Positions 17,081-25,554 of a DNA stretch of 58,201 bases are shown one piece after another. The DNA comes from Deltaproteobacteria bacterium (GTDB lineage: Bacteria; Desulfobacterota; Desulfarculia; Adiutricales; Adiutricaceae). The translations under genes were made by a program, and so were the position numbers. The notes below the pieces were generated by a model. That model was not told the origin of the DNA, made no database searches, and worked only from the letters and a program-made list of their open reading frames with translations. The stretch covers positions 1 to 58,201 of the forward strand of contig JAISCZ010000151.1 of the NCBI GenBank assembly GCA_031265205.1, given 5' to 3'. Each line of letters starts with the position of its first letter. The first letter of the stretch is position 1.

Positions 17081-18547
17081 ATGCCTAAAATCGCTATCTC
17101 GCGCTTAACCTTCGCCTATCCTGGCGAGCACAATCTTTTTACCGACCTTACCCTTAACATCGATCTTTCCTGGAAATTGGGCCTCATCGGTCGCAACGGA
17201 CGGGGCAAAACCACCTTTCTGAAACTCTTGGAGGGCGAGCTTCCAAGCCGGGGGAGCGTCAGCGCGCCTTTTCCCCTGGAATACTTTCCGAGCCCCATTC
17301 TAAATCCGGAACTCTCGCCTTTGGAGCTCGCGAGCCTGAAAACGGGAGAGAGCGAGTTGGGCTGGTGCCTAAATCGGGAGGTCTCTCTTTTAGGGGTCGC
17401 CCCGGAGGCCCTGGAAAGGCCGTTCGCCACCCTTTCCGGTGGAGAACGCGTTAAAATCCTCTTGTCTCTCCTTTTTCTGCGGGACGCCACCTTTCCCCTC
17501 TTGGACGAGCCCACCAGATTTTTGGACGCCACCAGCGCGCGCGCCGTCGCGGCTTACCTGCGCTCCAAACCCGGGTTTATTTTGGTCTCCCACGACCGCG
17601 AGCTTTTGGACTCCTCCATTGACCACGTCCTTGCCCTGGAGGAAACGGATGCGGTCTTAAATAAAGGCGATTTTTCCGCTTACTGGGAGAACCGCCGTTT
17701 AAGGGAGGAGAAGGCGCTCGCGGTAAAGGAGCGCCTCCGCAAAGACATAAAAAGGCTCGACGAGGCGGCGAAACGGAGCGCAAAGTGGGCCAGCCAAGCT
17801 GAAAAGGGAAAATACGGTCAAGGCCCGGTGGACCGCGGCCACGTGGGACGCCTCGCCGCCAAGGGTCAGCGTCGGAGCCAAAACGTCGAAAACAGGCGCC
17901 TTAAAGCTCTCGCGGAAAAGCGGGAGTTGCGCGTCCGCGAGGAAAAACCAGCGTCCCTGGCTTTTACTCCCTTGCCGTTTCGCGGGGGCCTTATGGCCTG
18001 GCTAAAGGACGCCACTTTAGGTTACGGCGACCGAAAAGTTTTGGAAAATATTTCGCTGAGCCTCGCGAGCGGGGATAGATTGGCCGTGACCGGCCCCAAC
18101 GGGAGCGGCAAAACCTTGCTCCTAAAACTTTTTACCGGGGAAACCCGCGTCCAGGCGGGGGAATTTTACCTCCCTCCCAGCCTCGTGGTTTCCGCCGTCC
18201 CCCAGGAACCCGCCTTTGGCGCCAATGACCTTAGCGAACTCGCGCGGATATCCCGGGTTGACGAACCGAAATTCAACGCGATTTTGCGCCAAATAGGTTT
18301 TGCCCGCGAATGGCTCGCGCGCCCTATCTCCAGTTTAAGCCAGGGCTCGCGGAAGAAGGTCGCCCTCGCCTTGAGCCTTTGCGCGAGCGCCCATCTTTAT
18401 GTTTGGGACGAGCCTTTCGGTCACGTTGATTTAGAGACCCGGATGAAAATAGAAGAGCTAATTATCAAAAACAAACCCACTTTGGTCGTGGTGGAGCATG
18501 ACTCGACGTTTTTAAAAAATGTCGCTACTTTTACTTTTTCTCTTTAA
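17081..18547 (+). CDS. ABC-F ATPase, Lsa/Vga-like ribosome protection type
   Basis: 488 residues with two ABC domains and no membrane segments, the ABC-F layout. Domain 1: Walker A GRNGRGKTT (about 37-45), signature LSGGE (about 118), LDEPT (about 141), HDRELL. A basic linker with coiled-coil character (EKALAVKERLRKDIKRLDEAAKR, about 210-232) follows. Domain 2: Walker A GPNGSGKT (about 338), signature LSQGS (about 418), WDEPF (about 442) and VVEHD. The second-domain wording (CASAHLYVWDEP, IEELI, KPTLVVVEHD) is that of Lsa/Vga-like proteins, which free ribosomes stalled by lincosamides, streptogramins A and pleuromutilins. The usual LDEPTNHLD reads LDEPTRFLD. The codon use is host-like, so it is not a recent import. 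Its substrate range cannot be read from sequence. Confidence 0.88.
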   Translation: MPKIAISRLTFAYPGEHNLFTDLTLNIDLSWKLGLIGRNGRGKTTFLKLLEGELPSRGSVSAPFPLEYFPSPILNPELSPLELASLKTGESELGWCLNREVSLLGVAPEALERPFATLSGGERVKILLSLLFLRDATFPLLDEPTRFLDATSARAVAAYLRSKPGFILVSHDRELLDSSIDHVLALEETDAVLNKGDFSAYWENRRLREEKALAVKERLRKDIKRLDEAAKRSAKWASQAEKGKYGQGPVDRGHVGRLAAKGQRRSQNVENRRLKALAEKRELRVREEKPASLAFTPLPFRGGLMAWLKDATLGYGDRKVLENISLSLASGDRLAVTGPNGSGKTLLLKLFTGETRVQAGEFYLPPSLVVSAVPQEPAFGANDLSELARISRVDEPKFNAILRQIGFAREWLARPISSLSQGSRKKVALALSLCASAHLYVWDEPFGHVDLETRMKIEELIIKNKPTLVVVEHDSTFLKNVATFTFSL

Positions 18548-18679
18548 AATCAATTTTGGGTGTAGTGTAGCAAGGCGCAATATTATTGAAAAAACGTCGT
18601 TGTTTTTACCATTTTATTTTAATTTTAATTAATTAAACTGTATAATTTAAATTCAAGCAACGAATGGAATAAATTTATA

Positions 18680-19168
18680 TTAAAAAGTCCATTTATTTTT
18701 AATGCGAAAACTATATAAATTATAACATAAAACTCCATTATCTTTGGCTATTTGAGGAATATTATTCTGAATGCTATCTTTTTCTTCTGTTATAATAGTT
18801 AAATTATACATTTTAGCGGTAGCGATCATGAAAAAAGCAGTGGAAGATCTTTTATTTTTAAAATCTATGGCTTTAGGATTCTTTTTAGCTGATGAGGTGG
18901 CTATCGCCGTGGCCATATCTTGAATTTCTTTTGATAAAGGAATTGCAGTTATATTGATGTTGTTAACAAAATTTTTAATTTCTTCATCATTAATTTCATC
19001 ATATATCAGTGAAATAATAACTATTTCTTTGCGTCTTATTAAGTCATCTAATTTTTGCCACAATGTGACAAACGTTGTTCTATCGTATTTTGCGTTACTT
19101 TTTTGAGAGTTAATTGAACAAGTGTCAATAATGTATTTTGCGAAAATATTATTTGGATAATTATCCAT
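18680..19168 (-). CDS. DUF4411 PIN-domain protein, putative toxin
   Basis: 162 residues. The N-terminus has the PIN-fold opening YIIDTCSI (about residues 12-19), with the first acidic residue. Further acidic positions follow in LIYDEINDEE (about 59) and ITEEKDSI (about 130). The preserved length and spacing match DUF4411 proteins, which are RNase-type PIN toxins by family. The gene overlaps the ImmA/IrrE gene upstream by 8 bases, so the two are co-translated. It is very AT-rich, in contrast to both flanks, which points to transfer. Confidence 0.75.
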   Translation of the reverse strand: MDNYPNNIFAKYIIDTCSINSQKSNAKYDRTTFVTLWQKLDDLIRRKEIVIISLIYDEINDEEIKNFVNNINITAIPLSKEIQDMATAIATSSAKKNPKAIDFKNKRSSTAFFMIATAKMYNLTIITEEKDSIQNNIPQIAKDNGVLCYNLYSFRIKNKWTF

Positions 19169-20333
19169 TGCTAACTTCTTTTAAAAAACCGTCAGTATAC
19201 TTGTAATCGAAATCAAGATAATCTCCAATATCAAATTTATTGATAAAACCTCTGGTAAAACAATTTAGTAACGCCACGCAAAGTTTTTGGCTATTTGAAT
19301 CAACTAATGTATATTTATAATTATTAAATCCTTTATTTTTATCTTTATTATTTTCTTTTAATTGTTTTGTCACCATCTTGAGCGTGGAAATAAAGCGAAA
19401 ATATTGCTCTTTATTGATTATTTTAAAATCATATAGACGACGGATTATAACTTCATTGCTAACATGAAATTTAGCCGACATCTCATTAATATCTTTTAAT
19501 TGCGGTGATTGAATATTGTTATCTCGCAATTCGGCAAAAATTAATTTTCTTGGCGCAAGCGTTTCCGCGGCGACTAGATTGCAATATATTTCTTCTTTAT
19601 CGCTTGTTTTCCCGTATTCTATATTAGAGCAAATCGTGATATTCTTTATCAATATATGAACTAGTTCATGAAATATCGTAAATAATTTTGCGGGATATTT
19701 GTCTTTTATATTTACGCCAATAATAGGAAGAATTCGATCGTAAATAGCGATGCCTCTAGCCGTTTCAAGGTTTTTAGCTCTAAAATTTTGAATGAATATA
19801 TTTTTATCTTCTATTAATTTAACAATATAAAGATAGTATTTACGCATTGAATTGAGTTTAATATTTATATCAATATTAAAATAATTTCTTATATTATTCG
19901 CCAAGACTATCAGGTTAGAATTATATATATCAAAAATTTTTGGATCGATTTTCTCGATGCTTTGTCCAAGATTTTTTTGGCATTCATAATAAATATCTCT
20001 TTTAATTAATAAATCTTCCACGAATAAATTAAACATGCCTTCATTATATGTGTCCGTTCCATATATAATTCTCTTGTCAGCGTCAAATTGTTTAAACATT
20101 GGATATATTAAATCAAAATCAAGAAAAAGAGAGATAAAAGGTTTATTAAGAAGCGACGCTATTCTCTTAATTTGGTTAAATGATGGATAGGAATTATGAG
20201 AATTATCTTCAAAATATCTTAAATTTTTAGGGCTTATTTCCGTTATTTTTGCAAAATCATCTAATACAAATTTATAATGTTCTCGTAATTTTTGCAGGGT
20301 ATTTTTATTTATATAGGCTATTTCATTTGACAT
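19161..20333 (-). CDS. XRE-HTH and ImmA/IrrE metallopeptidase fusion, putative antitoxin
   Basis: 390 residues. Residues about 12-65 form an XRE-like helix-turn-helix (FVLDDFAKITEISPKNLRYF, then FNQIKRIASLLNKP). The central part carries the zinc-protease motif HELVH at 222-226, in the FHELVHILIKN setting of the ImmA/IrrE family, followed by the usual NLVAAETLAP. Such fusions act as repressors or as regulators that cleave a partner. The downstream overlapping gene encodes a DUF4411 PIN protein; this gene pair recurs in many genomes as a toxin-antitoxin-like unit. Base composition is strongly AT-rich. The pair sits at the 3' end of tRNA-Leu, a common integration spot, but I found no copy of the tRNA end on the far side. 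Confidence 0.82.
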   Translation of the reverse strand: MSNEIAYINKNTLQKLREHYKFVLDDFAKITEISPKNLRYFEDNSHNSYPSFNQIKRIASLLNKPFISLFLDFDLIYPMFKQFDADKRIIYGTDTYNEGMFNLFVEDLLIKRDIYYECQKNLGQSIEKIDPKIFDIYNSNLIVLANNIRNYFNIDINIKLNSMRKYYLYIVKLIEDKNIFIQNFRAKNLETARGIAIYDRILPIIGVNIKDKYPAKLFTIFHELVHILIKNITICSNIEYGKTSDKEEIYCNLVAAETLAPRKLIFAELRDNNIQSPQLKDINEMSAKFHVSNEVIIRRLYDFKIINKEQYFRFISTLKMVTKQLKENNKDKNKGFNNYKYTLVDSNSQKLCVALLNCFTRGFINKFDIGDYLDFDYKYTDGFLKEVSNG

Positions 20334-20577
20334 AATTTAACTTTAATCATACAAAAAATATTGTCAGATGAATTATTAATTCCAATCATATTGATCTGAG
20401 CCTTATAATACATCTGAAGGCATTAAAAATATCACCTTAATCTCAAACATCACATTTTAACAAAAGTCGAAACTATAAAGTATTTAGCATAAAAATAATT
20501 TTTACGACGCAATATAATAAAATAAATAAATTTTCATTTAAAGATTAAAACTATTATCCATTAACCACGGTGGTATA

Positions 20578-20664
20578 TGGTGCCGAAGAGGAGACTCGAA
20601 CTCCTACAGGTTTGATCCTACATGACCCTGAATCATGCGCGTCTACCACTTCCGCCACTTCGGC
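20578..20664 (-). tRNA. tRNA-Leu (anticodon CAG)
   Basis: 87 bases with encoded CCA. The acceptor stem is GCCGAAG/CTTCGGC with discriminator A. The anticodon arm is CATGA-TTCAGGG-TCATG, giving CAG. A long variable arm of class II type follows, and the T arm contains AGGAGTTCGAGTCTCCT. All stems pair. It separates the AT-rich toxin-antitoxin pair from the ribF region. Confidence 0.95.
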
Positions 20665-21073
20665 GAGCGTTTATTTAATTTTATGCGCGGGGCGCCGGGT
20701 TTATTGGCTGATTCCCTCTCGCGCGTTTCCGCCAGTGGGAAACGGCGACAAATAAAGTTTCTTGAGCCTTTGGGAGAGCCCAAATGATTACGAGCGTTAA
20801 TATATATTTTTTAATTTCAAAAATCAACCCTCGCGCGCGCTTCTTAGCCAACGAGGCTTGAGGAAGAGACGCGCGGAGTGAGTTTGCGAGGGAAAAATAT
20901 CTATTAAAATATATCTAATAGATATAAAATATTTATATTTTATAATTTTATACTATATATATCTAAAAATTATGGAATAATTTATAATATTTTAAAATAT
21001 TTAAAATATATTTATTTATTTATAAAAATAATTTATTCTGATTAACTATCTATAATTAAACCCCAAAGAATCA
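20665..21073. other. Intergenic stretch with a near-pure A/T block
   Basis: About 20890-21060 consists almost only of A and T with many short inverted repeats, next to GC-rich DNA. No DnaA-box consensus (TTATNCACA) was seen. No gene recognised. Confidence 0.6.
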
Positions 21074-21102
21074 TTGAAAAACTCTTTTCTTTCCCCTAAA
21101 AT
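21074..21102 (+). promoter_or_regulatory. Sigma-70-type promoter upstream of ribF
   Basis: -35 TTGAAA (21074-21079), a 17-base spacer and -10 TAAAAT (21097-21102). Both boxes match five of six consensus bases. It would give a leader of about 220 bases before ribF. Confidence 0.6.
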
Positions 21103-21120
21103 GCTTTTTTCTAAAGCGCT

Positions 21121-21327
21121 ATGATCCGCCCCAATGCGTCAAGCCCGAAGGCGCCAATTTCGCTTTACTCCCGCGTAATCTTCCCTCTGGCGCTTTTTTC
21201 TCCCCGCGCGGGAAAAAGCCCGGCGCGCTCCGAGGCGCTTAGCGACGCGCGGAACCCACGGCCTTCATTTAAGGCGCCCCAGCAATTTTCCCGCGCTTTG
21301 GGGCGCTTGGTCGGTTTTGGAAGCTAA
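21121..21327 (+). CDS. Possible upstream ORF coupled to ribF
   Basis: A 68-codon frame opens about 18 bases after the promoter at 21074-21102. Its TAA stop shares the A with the ribF ATG (TAATG). Such overlap is typical of coupled translation. The start has no ribosome binding site and the protein (Ser, Pro and Arg-rich) resembles no family, so it may be only leader RNA. Confidence 0.25.
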   Translation: MIRPNASSPKAPISLYSRVIFPLALFSPRAGKSPARSEALSDARNPRPSFKAPQQFSRALGRLVGFGS

Positions 21328-22274
21328 TGATAACTATCAACGACTGGCTCAAAGACGCTCCCCGTCCCGGACCCCGGAGCGTCATGACCGTCGGGGTCTT
21401 CGACGGGCTCCACTTGGGGCACCAATTCCTCGTCAAAAAAACAATCGCCAGGGCGCGCGAGCTGAACGTCCCCTCTTTGGTTCTGACCTTCGCCCCCCAT
21501 CCCCTGGCCGTTCTTTCCCCGAGCGGCGCCCCGGAAATTTTAACCACGGTCTCCCAGAAAAGAGAGATTCTGCAAGGTTTGGGTCTTTCCACTTTAGGCG
21601 TTCTGCGTTTTGACGAGGCCATGAGCGCTCTCGCGCCCGAGGCCTTTTTAAACGAAGTTATCGCGCCCAGGGTTCTCCCCGTGGAAATTTTAATCGGGCC
21701 GGACTTCCGTTTCGGAAAAAACGCGGAAGGCCATTTCGATTTGCTGAAGGCCTGGGGCAAGACCCGCGGAATCAAGACGCTGGCCGTCCCCATCCAAGAA
21801 ACCCTGGGTGGCGAGACTATCTCCAGCTCCCACGCCAGGGGGCTTATTAAAATAGGGCACGTGGAAGCGGTCGCCAAAATTTTGGGCCGCCCCTACCGGA
21901 TTGAGGGCGAAGTCGTCAAAGGCCAGCGGAGGGGCCGAACTTTGGGCTTTCCCACGGCCAATTTAGGAAAAATGGAGCAGCTCCTCCCCGGCCCCGGGGT
22001 CTACGCCGCCTTGGCGCGCCTCCGGGGGAAAGTCTTCGCGGCGATGACGAGTATCGGGCACAACCCCACTTTCAAGGGGCGATACCTGACGGTGGAAAGC
22101 TATCTTTTGGATTTTTCCGACAACTGTTACGGCGAAAAGCTGGAAGTGGATTTTATCCAGCGCGTCCGGGGCGTAATCCGCTTTGAGACGGTTGAGGCTT
22201 TAGTCGCCCAGTTGCGCGAAGACGAAATAAAGGCCCGTTCCGTTTTGAGGGACTTTCTGGGAACCATCGCCTAA
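21327..22274 (+). CDS. ribF: Bifunctional riboflavin kinase/FAD synthetase
   Basis: 315 residues, the normal length for bacterial RibF, which makes FMN from riboflavin and then FAD. The N-terminal adenylyltransferase domain has GVFDGLHLGHQ (about 23-33), the HxGH-like nucleotide motif, and FGKNAEG (about 130). SSSHARGLIK closes that half. The C-terminal kinase domain has GRTLGFPTANL (about 202) and NPTFKG, with VESYLLDF. The ATG has GGAAG only 4 bases upstream, and there is a possible upstream ORF ending in TAATG. Flavin supply suits the FMN-containing NuoF-like protein encoded elsewhere in this window. It is convergent with the DUF167 gene. Confidence 0.95.
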   Translation: MITINDWLKDAPRPGPRSVMTVGVFDGLHLGHQFLVKKTIARARELNVPSLVLTFAPHPLAVLSPSGAPEILTTVSQKREILQGLGLSTLGVLRFDEAMSALAPEAFLNEVIAPRVLPVEILIGPDFRFGKNAEGHFDLLKAWGKTRGIKTLAVPIQETLGGETISSSHARGLIKIGHVEAVAKILGRPYRIEGEVVKGQRRGRTLGFPTANLGKMEQLLPGPGVYAALARLRGKVFAAMTSIGHNPTFKGRYLTVESYLLDFSDNCYGEKLEVDFIQRVRGVIRFETVEALVAQLREDEIKARSVLRDFLGTIA

Positions 22275-22303
22275 CGCGGCGAAAAAAAGGGGGCTCAGGC
22301 TTA

Positions 22304-22609
22304 TTAGCCCTCCATCAGGGCGCGTAAGCGCTCATGGAGTTCCTCCGGGCGCAAGCCATCAATTTTAGCCACCTTGCGCCGACTGGAAGCTCCGGCGACC
22401 AGACTTACGGCGCCTTTTTTCAAACCCAGGGACCGGGCTAAAAAGGAGAGTAAGGCCGCGTTGGCCTTTCCGTCCACTGGCGGGGCGGTTAAGCTGATTT
22501 TGAGATCTTCCCCCAGGTATCCCAAAAAACGGTCGGCGGCGGCGCCGGGCGCCACCCTAATCTTAATACGGCTCGAGGGGGAGCTGGATGGCGGGCCTGG
22601 TGGGGGCAT
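22304..22609 (-). CDS. DUF167 (YggU) family protein
   Basis: 101 residues with the family core RIKIRVAPGA, then LKISLTAPPVDGKANAALLSFLA and the following LGLKKGAVSLVAGASSRRK. The fold is small alpha/beta; the cellular role is not established. It overlaps the end of the YggT gene by 47 bases. The first 13 residues (Pro/Ser-rich) precede the domain and lie inside that overlap, but no better start is seen downstream. YggT followed by DUF167 is a common gene pair in many proteobacteria. Confidence 0.88.
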   Translation of the reverse strand: MPPPGPPSSSPSSRIKIRVAPGAAADRFLGYLGEDLKISLTAPPVDGKANAALLSFLARSLGLKKGAVSLVAGASSRRKVAKIDGLRPEELHERLRALMEG

Positions 22610-23219
22610 AGGCGTTGACCCAGGTTTGCGACTTGGCGAGGAGGTTATTTAAAACCAAAACGTTAAAAAGGATGAGAAAGGCGATAAAGAAGAGGGCCTT
22701 CAGGTCCAAGCCCCCCGGACCCCGGGGAAACCATTTGCGCAAAGGGGCGAGCAGGGGTTCCGTGGCGCCGTAGACAATCCTAACGCCCATGTTGTTGGGG
22801 TCTGGTTTGGCCAGAGAGAGGATGACCCTGATCGCTAAAATGAGGAGGAGAAAATAGACAAGGGAGAAGACCAAATTGACCAGGCAGATGACAAAGAGCG
22901 GAAAGAGGACGAAAGGGGAAAAACCGCTTCCCAGGCAGCGGCACGCTTGAAAAATAAAATTGGCCAAAAAACTTAAGGTCAAGATGAGGAGGATGGGCGA
23001 AAAGTCCACGCCCCCGTAGGTCAGCCTTAAGGCGCGCCGGGCGAGGTTTAAAAGCGGATCGGTAATCTTCCGCAAAAACGTCATGAAGGGGCTGTATTGG
23101 TTGGCGGAGAACCAAGAGAGAAGGATCCGGATAATAATTATCCAGATATAGATATTGATGAAAAAGTAGGCGAAATAACCGATGGCGCCTAAGGGGGAGG
23201 TAGTCACAGCCAATTTCAA
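22563..23219 (-). CDS. YggT family integral membrane protein
   Basis: 218 residues with two YGGT repeats, each a pair of membrane helices around an amphipathic segment. Repeat 1: FFINIYIWIIIIRILLSWF, then FLRKITDPLLNLARRAL. Repeat 2: FLLLILAIRVILSLA, then TEPLLAPLRKWFP. The family is linked to membrane osmotic or cell-division functions, but no reaction is known. The start is TTG with AGAGG about 5 bases upstream. It overlaps the DUF167 gene. Confidence 0.88.
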   Translation of the reverse strand: MKLAVTTSPLGAIGYFAYFFINIYIWIIIIRILLSWFSANQYSPFMTFLRKITDPLLNLARRALRLTYGGVDFSPILLILTLSFLANFIFQACRCLGSGFSPFVLFPLFVICLVNLVFSLVYFLLLILAIRVILSLAKPDPNNMGVRIVYGATEPLLAPLRKWFPRGPGGLDLKALFFIAFLILFNVLVLNNLLAKSQTWVNAYAPTRPAIQLPLEPY

Positions 23220-23376
23220 TTAAACCTCTTGGAGAAATAAAAGCGCCGCGCGGCGCGCGGGTCCCGCTCCCACGCATTGTAGCGCGAAGAGGCCGCGATT
23301 TCCTCATTTTTTCCGACGCGAGCCGCCCGACCGCGACGCGAAGCGCGCGGGCTGGGTTTCGCTCGATAAAGGGACT

Positions 23377-24351
23377 TTAGGCGACTCCGGCGTTGAGGCA
23401 GTCGTGAATATGCACAATACCCACCGGTTCCCCGAGGGGGTTAACCACGAAGGCGTTGGTGATGCTCTTCTCCTGCATCACCGCCAAGGCTTTGGCCGCC
23501 AAGGTGTCGGGGGAAAAGGTGATGGGACGCGCGGTCATGATTTCCTCGGTTAAGCTCGCGAGGAGGTTCGGGCCCATATGCCGCCGCAGATCCCCGTCCG
23601 TAATGACGCCCAAAAGCGCGCCGTTTTCCAAAACGCCCACGCAACCCAATCTTTTGCTGGTCATGATGACGAGGGCCTCGCTCATGGGGAGGGTAGGGGG
23701 AGCCAGGGGCAGCGCGTCTCCGGTGTGCATGAGATCCCTGAGCGCCAAGAGGCGGGCGCCCAGCTTGCCGCCGGGGTGGTATTTGCGAAAATCTTCCAGG
23801 GTAAAACCCCTGGCCGTCACCAAAGAAAGCGCCAAGGCGTCGCCTAAAGCCATCATCATGGTGGTGGAAGTGGTGGGGGCGCAGCCTAAGGGACAGGCCT
23901 CAACGTGACGCGGCAGCTGAAAGACCACGTCGGAATGCTTTCCCAGATAGCTTTCCTTAACCGTCGTGATTCCCAAAACCGGAACCTTGAAGCGGGCGCA
24001 GTATTCCAAAATTTCGCTTAATTCCGCCGTCTCCCCCGAGTTGGAGTAGGCCAAAAGAACGTCCTGGCCGGGATCGATCATGCCCAAATCCCCGTGCGAG
24101 GCCTCCGAGGGATGGATAAAAAAGGCGGGACTACCCGTGGAGGCGAGGGTGGCGGCCACTTTACGCGCGACGAGGCCGCTTTTGCCCATGCCAGTCACCG
24201 CGATTTTGCCTTTGGCCTTGAGAAGCAGCTCCACCGCTTCGTTGAATGTTTCGTTTAAACTAGCGGCCAGGCGCGTCAAACCCTTCGCCTCGCTTAAAAT
24301 AACTTCGGCCGCCTGGGCGATATGGTCGACGCGCTCGTTAATTTTTGTCAT
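23377..24351 (-). CDS. kdsD: Arabinose-5-phosphate isomerase (KdsD/KpsF)
   Basis: 324 residues. The N-terminal SIS domain has VTGMGKSGLVARKVAATLASTG and YSNSGETAEL for sugar phosphate binding, followed by the family residues HPGGKLGARLL. Two CBS domains fill the C-terminus (LMHTGDALPL to TDGDLRRHM, then MTARPITFSPDTLA to HIHDCL). The enzyme converts ribulose 5-phosphate to arabinose 5-phosphate, the first step to Kdo for lipopolysaccharide, which indicates a Gram-negative envelope. I chose ATG at 24351 (MTKINERV); the frame is open to a TTG at 24384, but those residues are not family-like. A GGAGG lies about 15 bases before this ATG, further than ideal. Confidence 0.93.
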   Translation of the reverse strand: MTKINERVDHIAQAAEVILSEAKGLTRLAASLNETFNEAVELLLKAKGKIAVTGMGKSGLVARKVAATLASTGSPAFFIHPSEASHGDLGMIDPGQDVLLAYSNSGETAELSEILEYCARFKVPVLGITTVKESYLGKHSDVVFQLPRHVEACPLGCAPTTSTTMMMALGDALALSLVTARGFTLEDFRKYHPGGKLGARLLALRDLMHTGDALPLAPPTLPMSEALVIMTSKRLGCVGVLENGALLGVITDGDLRRHMGPNLLASLTEEIMTARPITFSPDTLAAKALAVMQEKSITNAFVVNPLGEPVGIVHIHDCLNAGVA

Positions 24352-24999
24352 AAAATAAAGTTTCGCCCTCCTCATATCACCCAAATTTAATTGAAGCCAA
24401 TTTTTCTGTCAAGATCCCCAAGAGGCGCCTGTAAGCCGCGAGACTCCTTTCCAGAAACCGGTGAGGTCCCTCGCGGATTTGCGGAAAAATAAATTTTAGG
24501 GGGAAAAACCTCGCCGCGCGTAGACGCTCCGCGCCAGTCCCTGGAGCGGTCGCGTCTCCGGGCGAGGAATCCTTAAGGCCCGCGCGGGGAAGGGCCTTTC
24601 GCGCCTCTGAACGGGCCAAGGCCGGAGCCAGGCGAGCCTTCCTTAAGCGCCCCCAACGGGCGTCGCCGCCACGGACGTGGCTCGCCCCGCCCGCGAAGGG
24701 GCGGGGAAGAGCGCCGGCGTCTCGCGGCGAGGCGCCGCCAGTTCTCCTCCAGATCCTTGCCGTACGGAAAGCGGGGAGGGCGGAGATCAATTCTTCCTTC
24801 CATCGCGGGATAAATTGCGCTAAAATCGCTCTAATTTTTGTAGATTGGATTCAATTAAGCGTAAGTTTTTTTCTTTTCCATTTAGCGCTAGGCTTTTTCC
24901 GCGCTCTCGCGCCCGGAGGGCCTCTCTCGCGCGAGACCCTTTGGGGGCCGCGCGAAAAAGAGGCCTTTAAGGAGAGCGGCCAAGGCCCGCTGGGCCTTT
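24352..24999. other. Intergenic stretch, no recognisable gene
   Basis: GC-rich to 24800, then mixed. A 137-codon minus frame (24377-24790) is Arg/Ala-rich, resembles nothing, and has no clear ribosome binding site. Confidence 0.4.
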
Positions 25000-25554
25000 T
25001 TAATAAGCCCTTCCGGGCCTCGCGGCGGAGGCGGAGCGGGCGGAGCGCGCGCGCGCCCGTTGGTCGCTTAAGCGCTTGGCCTGGGCGGCGGGGACGGCCG
25101 TGACCACGACCGGGGCCACCCCCGGGCGGTGGACGCCCAATTCCACGGCGGCCGCTTGGCTTAAATCAATGATGCGACCGTCGATAAAGGGGCCGCGATC
25201 GTTAATGCGCACCACGAGTTTTTTGTTGTTTTTAAGATTTTTCACTTCCACCCAGGTTTGCAGGGGAAGGGTCTTATGGGCCGCGGTGACCTCAAACATA
25301 TTATAGACTTCCCCGCTCGCGGTTTTGCGACCGTGAAAAGGCTCGCCATACCAGGAGGCGATCCCTTTTTCCTGGTAGCCCTCGGCGGAGGCTAAGATAT
25401 AATACCTTTTACCCTTAATGACGTATGATTTTCCGGATAGCTTGGGCCCGAAGGCGCATCCCGAGGCTGTCACCCCCAGGAAAATCGCGAGAATCGCCCA
25501 GCTCAAAAACCAAACGCCCTTCGGAGGAAAGGCTTTGCGATGCCAAGTTTTCAT
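25000..25554 (-). CDS. rlpA: RlpA-like lipoprotein (septal ring lytic transglycosylase family)
   Basis: 184 residues. An N-terminal signal with a lipobox (TASGC, Cys33) follows a hydrophobic stretch, so it should be an outer-membrane or periplasmic lipoprotein. The double-psi beta-barrel core is clear: KGIASWYGEPFHGRKTASGE, AAHKTLPL, WVEVKNL, RINDRGPF and RIIDLSQAAA. Family members cleave naked glycan strands at the septum. It lacks the C-terminal SPOR domain of E. coli RlpA and ends in a short Arg/Ala-rich tail. It is divergent from dacB, and the two start codons overlap by 15 bases, so they share no intergenic promoter space. Confidence 0.92.
   Translation of the reverse strand: MKTWHRKAFPPKGVWFLSWAILAIFLGVTASGCAFGPKLSGKSYVIKGKRYYILASAEGYQEKGIASWYGEPFHGRKTASGEVYNMFEVTAAHKTLPLQTWVEVKNLKNNKKLVVRINDRGPFIDGRIIDLSQAAAVELGVHRPGVAPVVVTAVPAAQAKRLSDQRARARSARSASAARPGRAY

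Noticed and set aside
18550-18680. Search for a tRNA-Leu 3'-end duplicate as att site
   Set aside because: No matching sequence found on the far side of the toxin-antitoxin pair.
20890-21060. AT-rich block as replication origin
   Set aside because: No DnaA boxes and no dnaA/dnaN neighbours.
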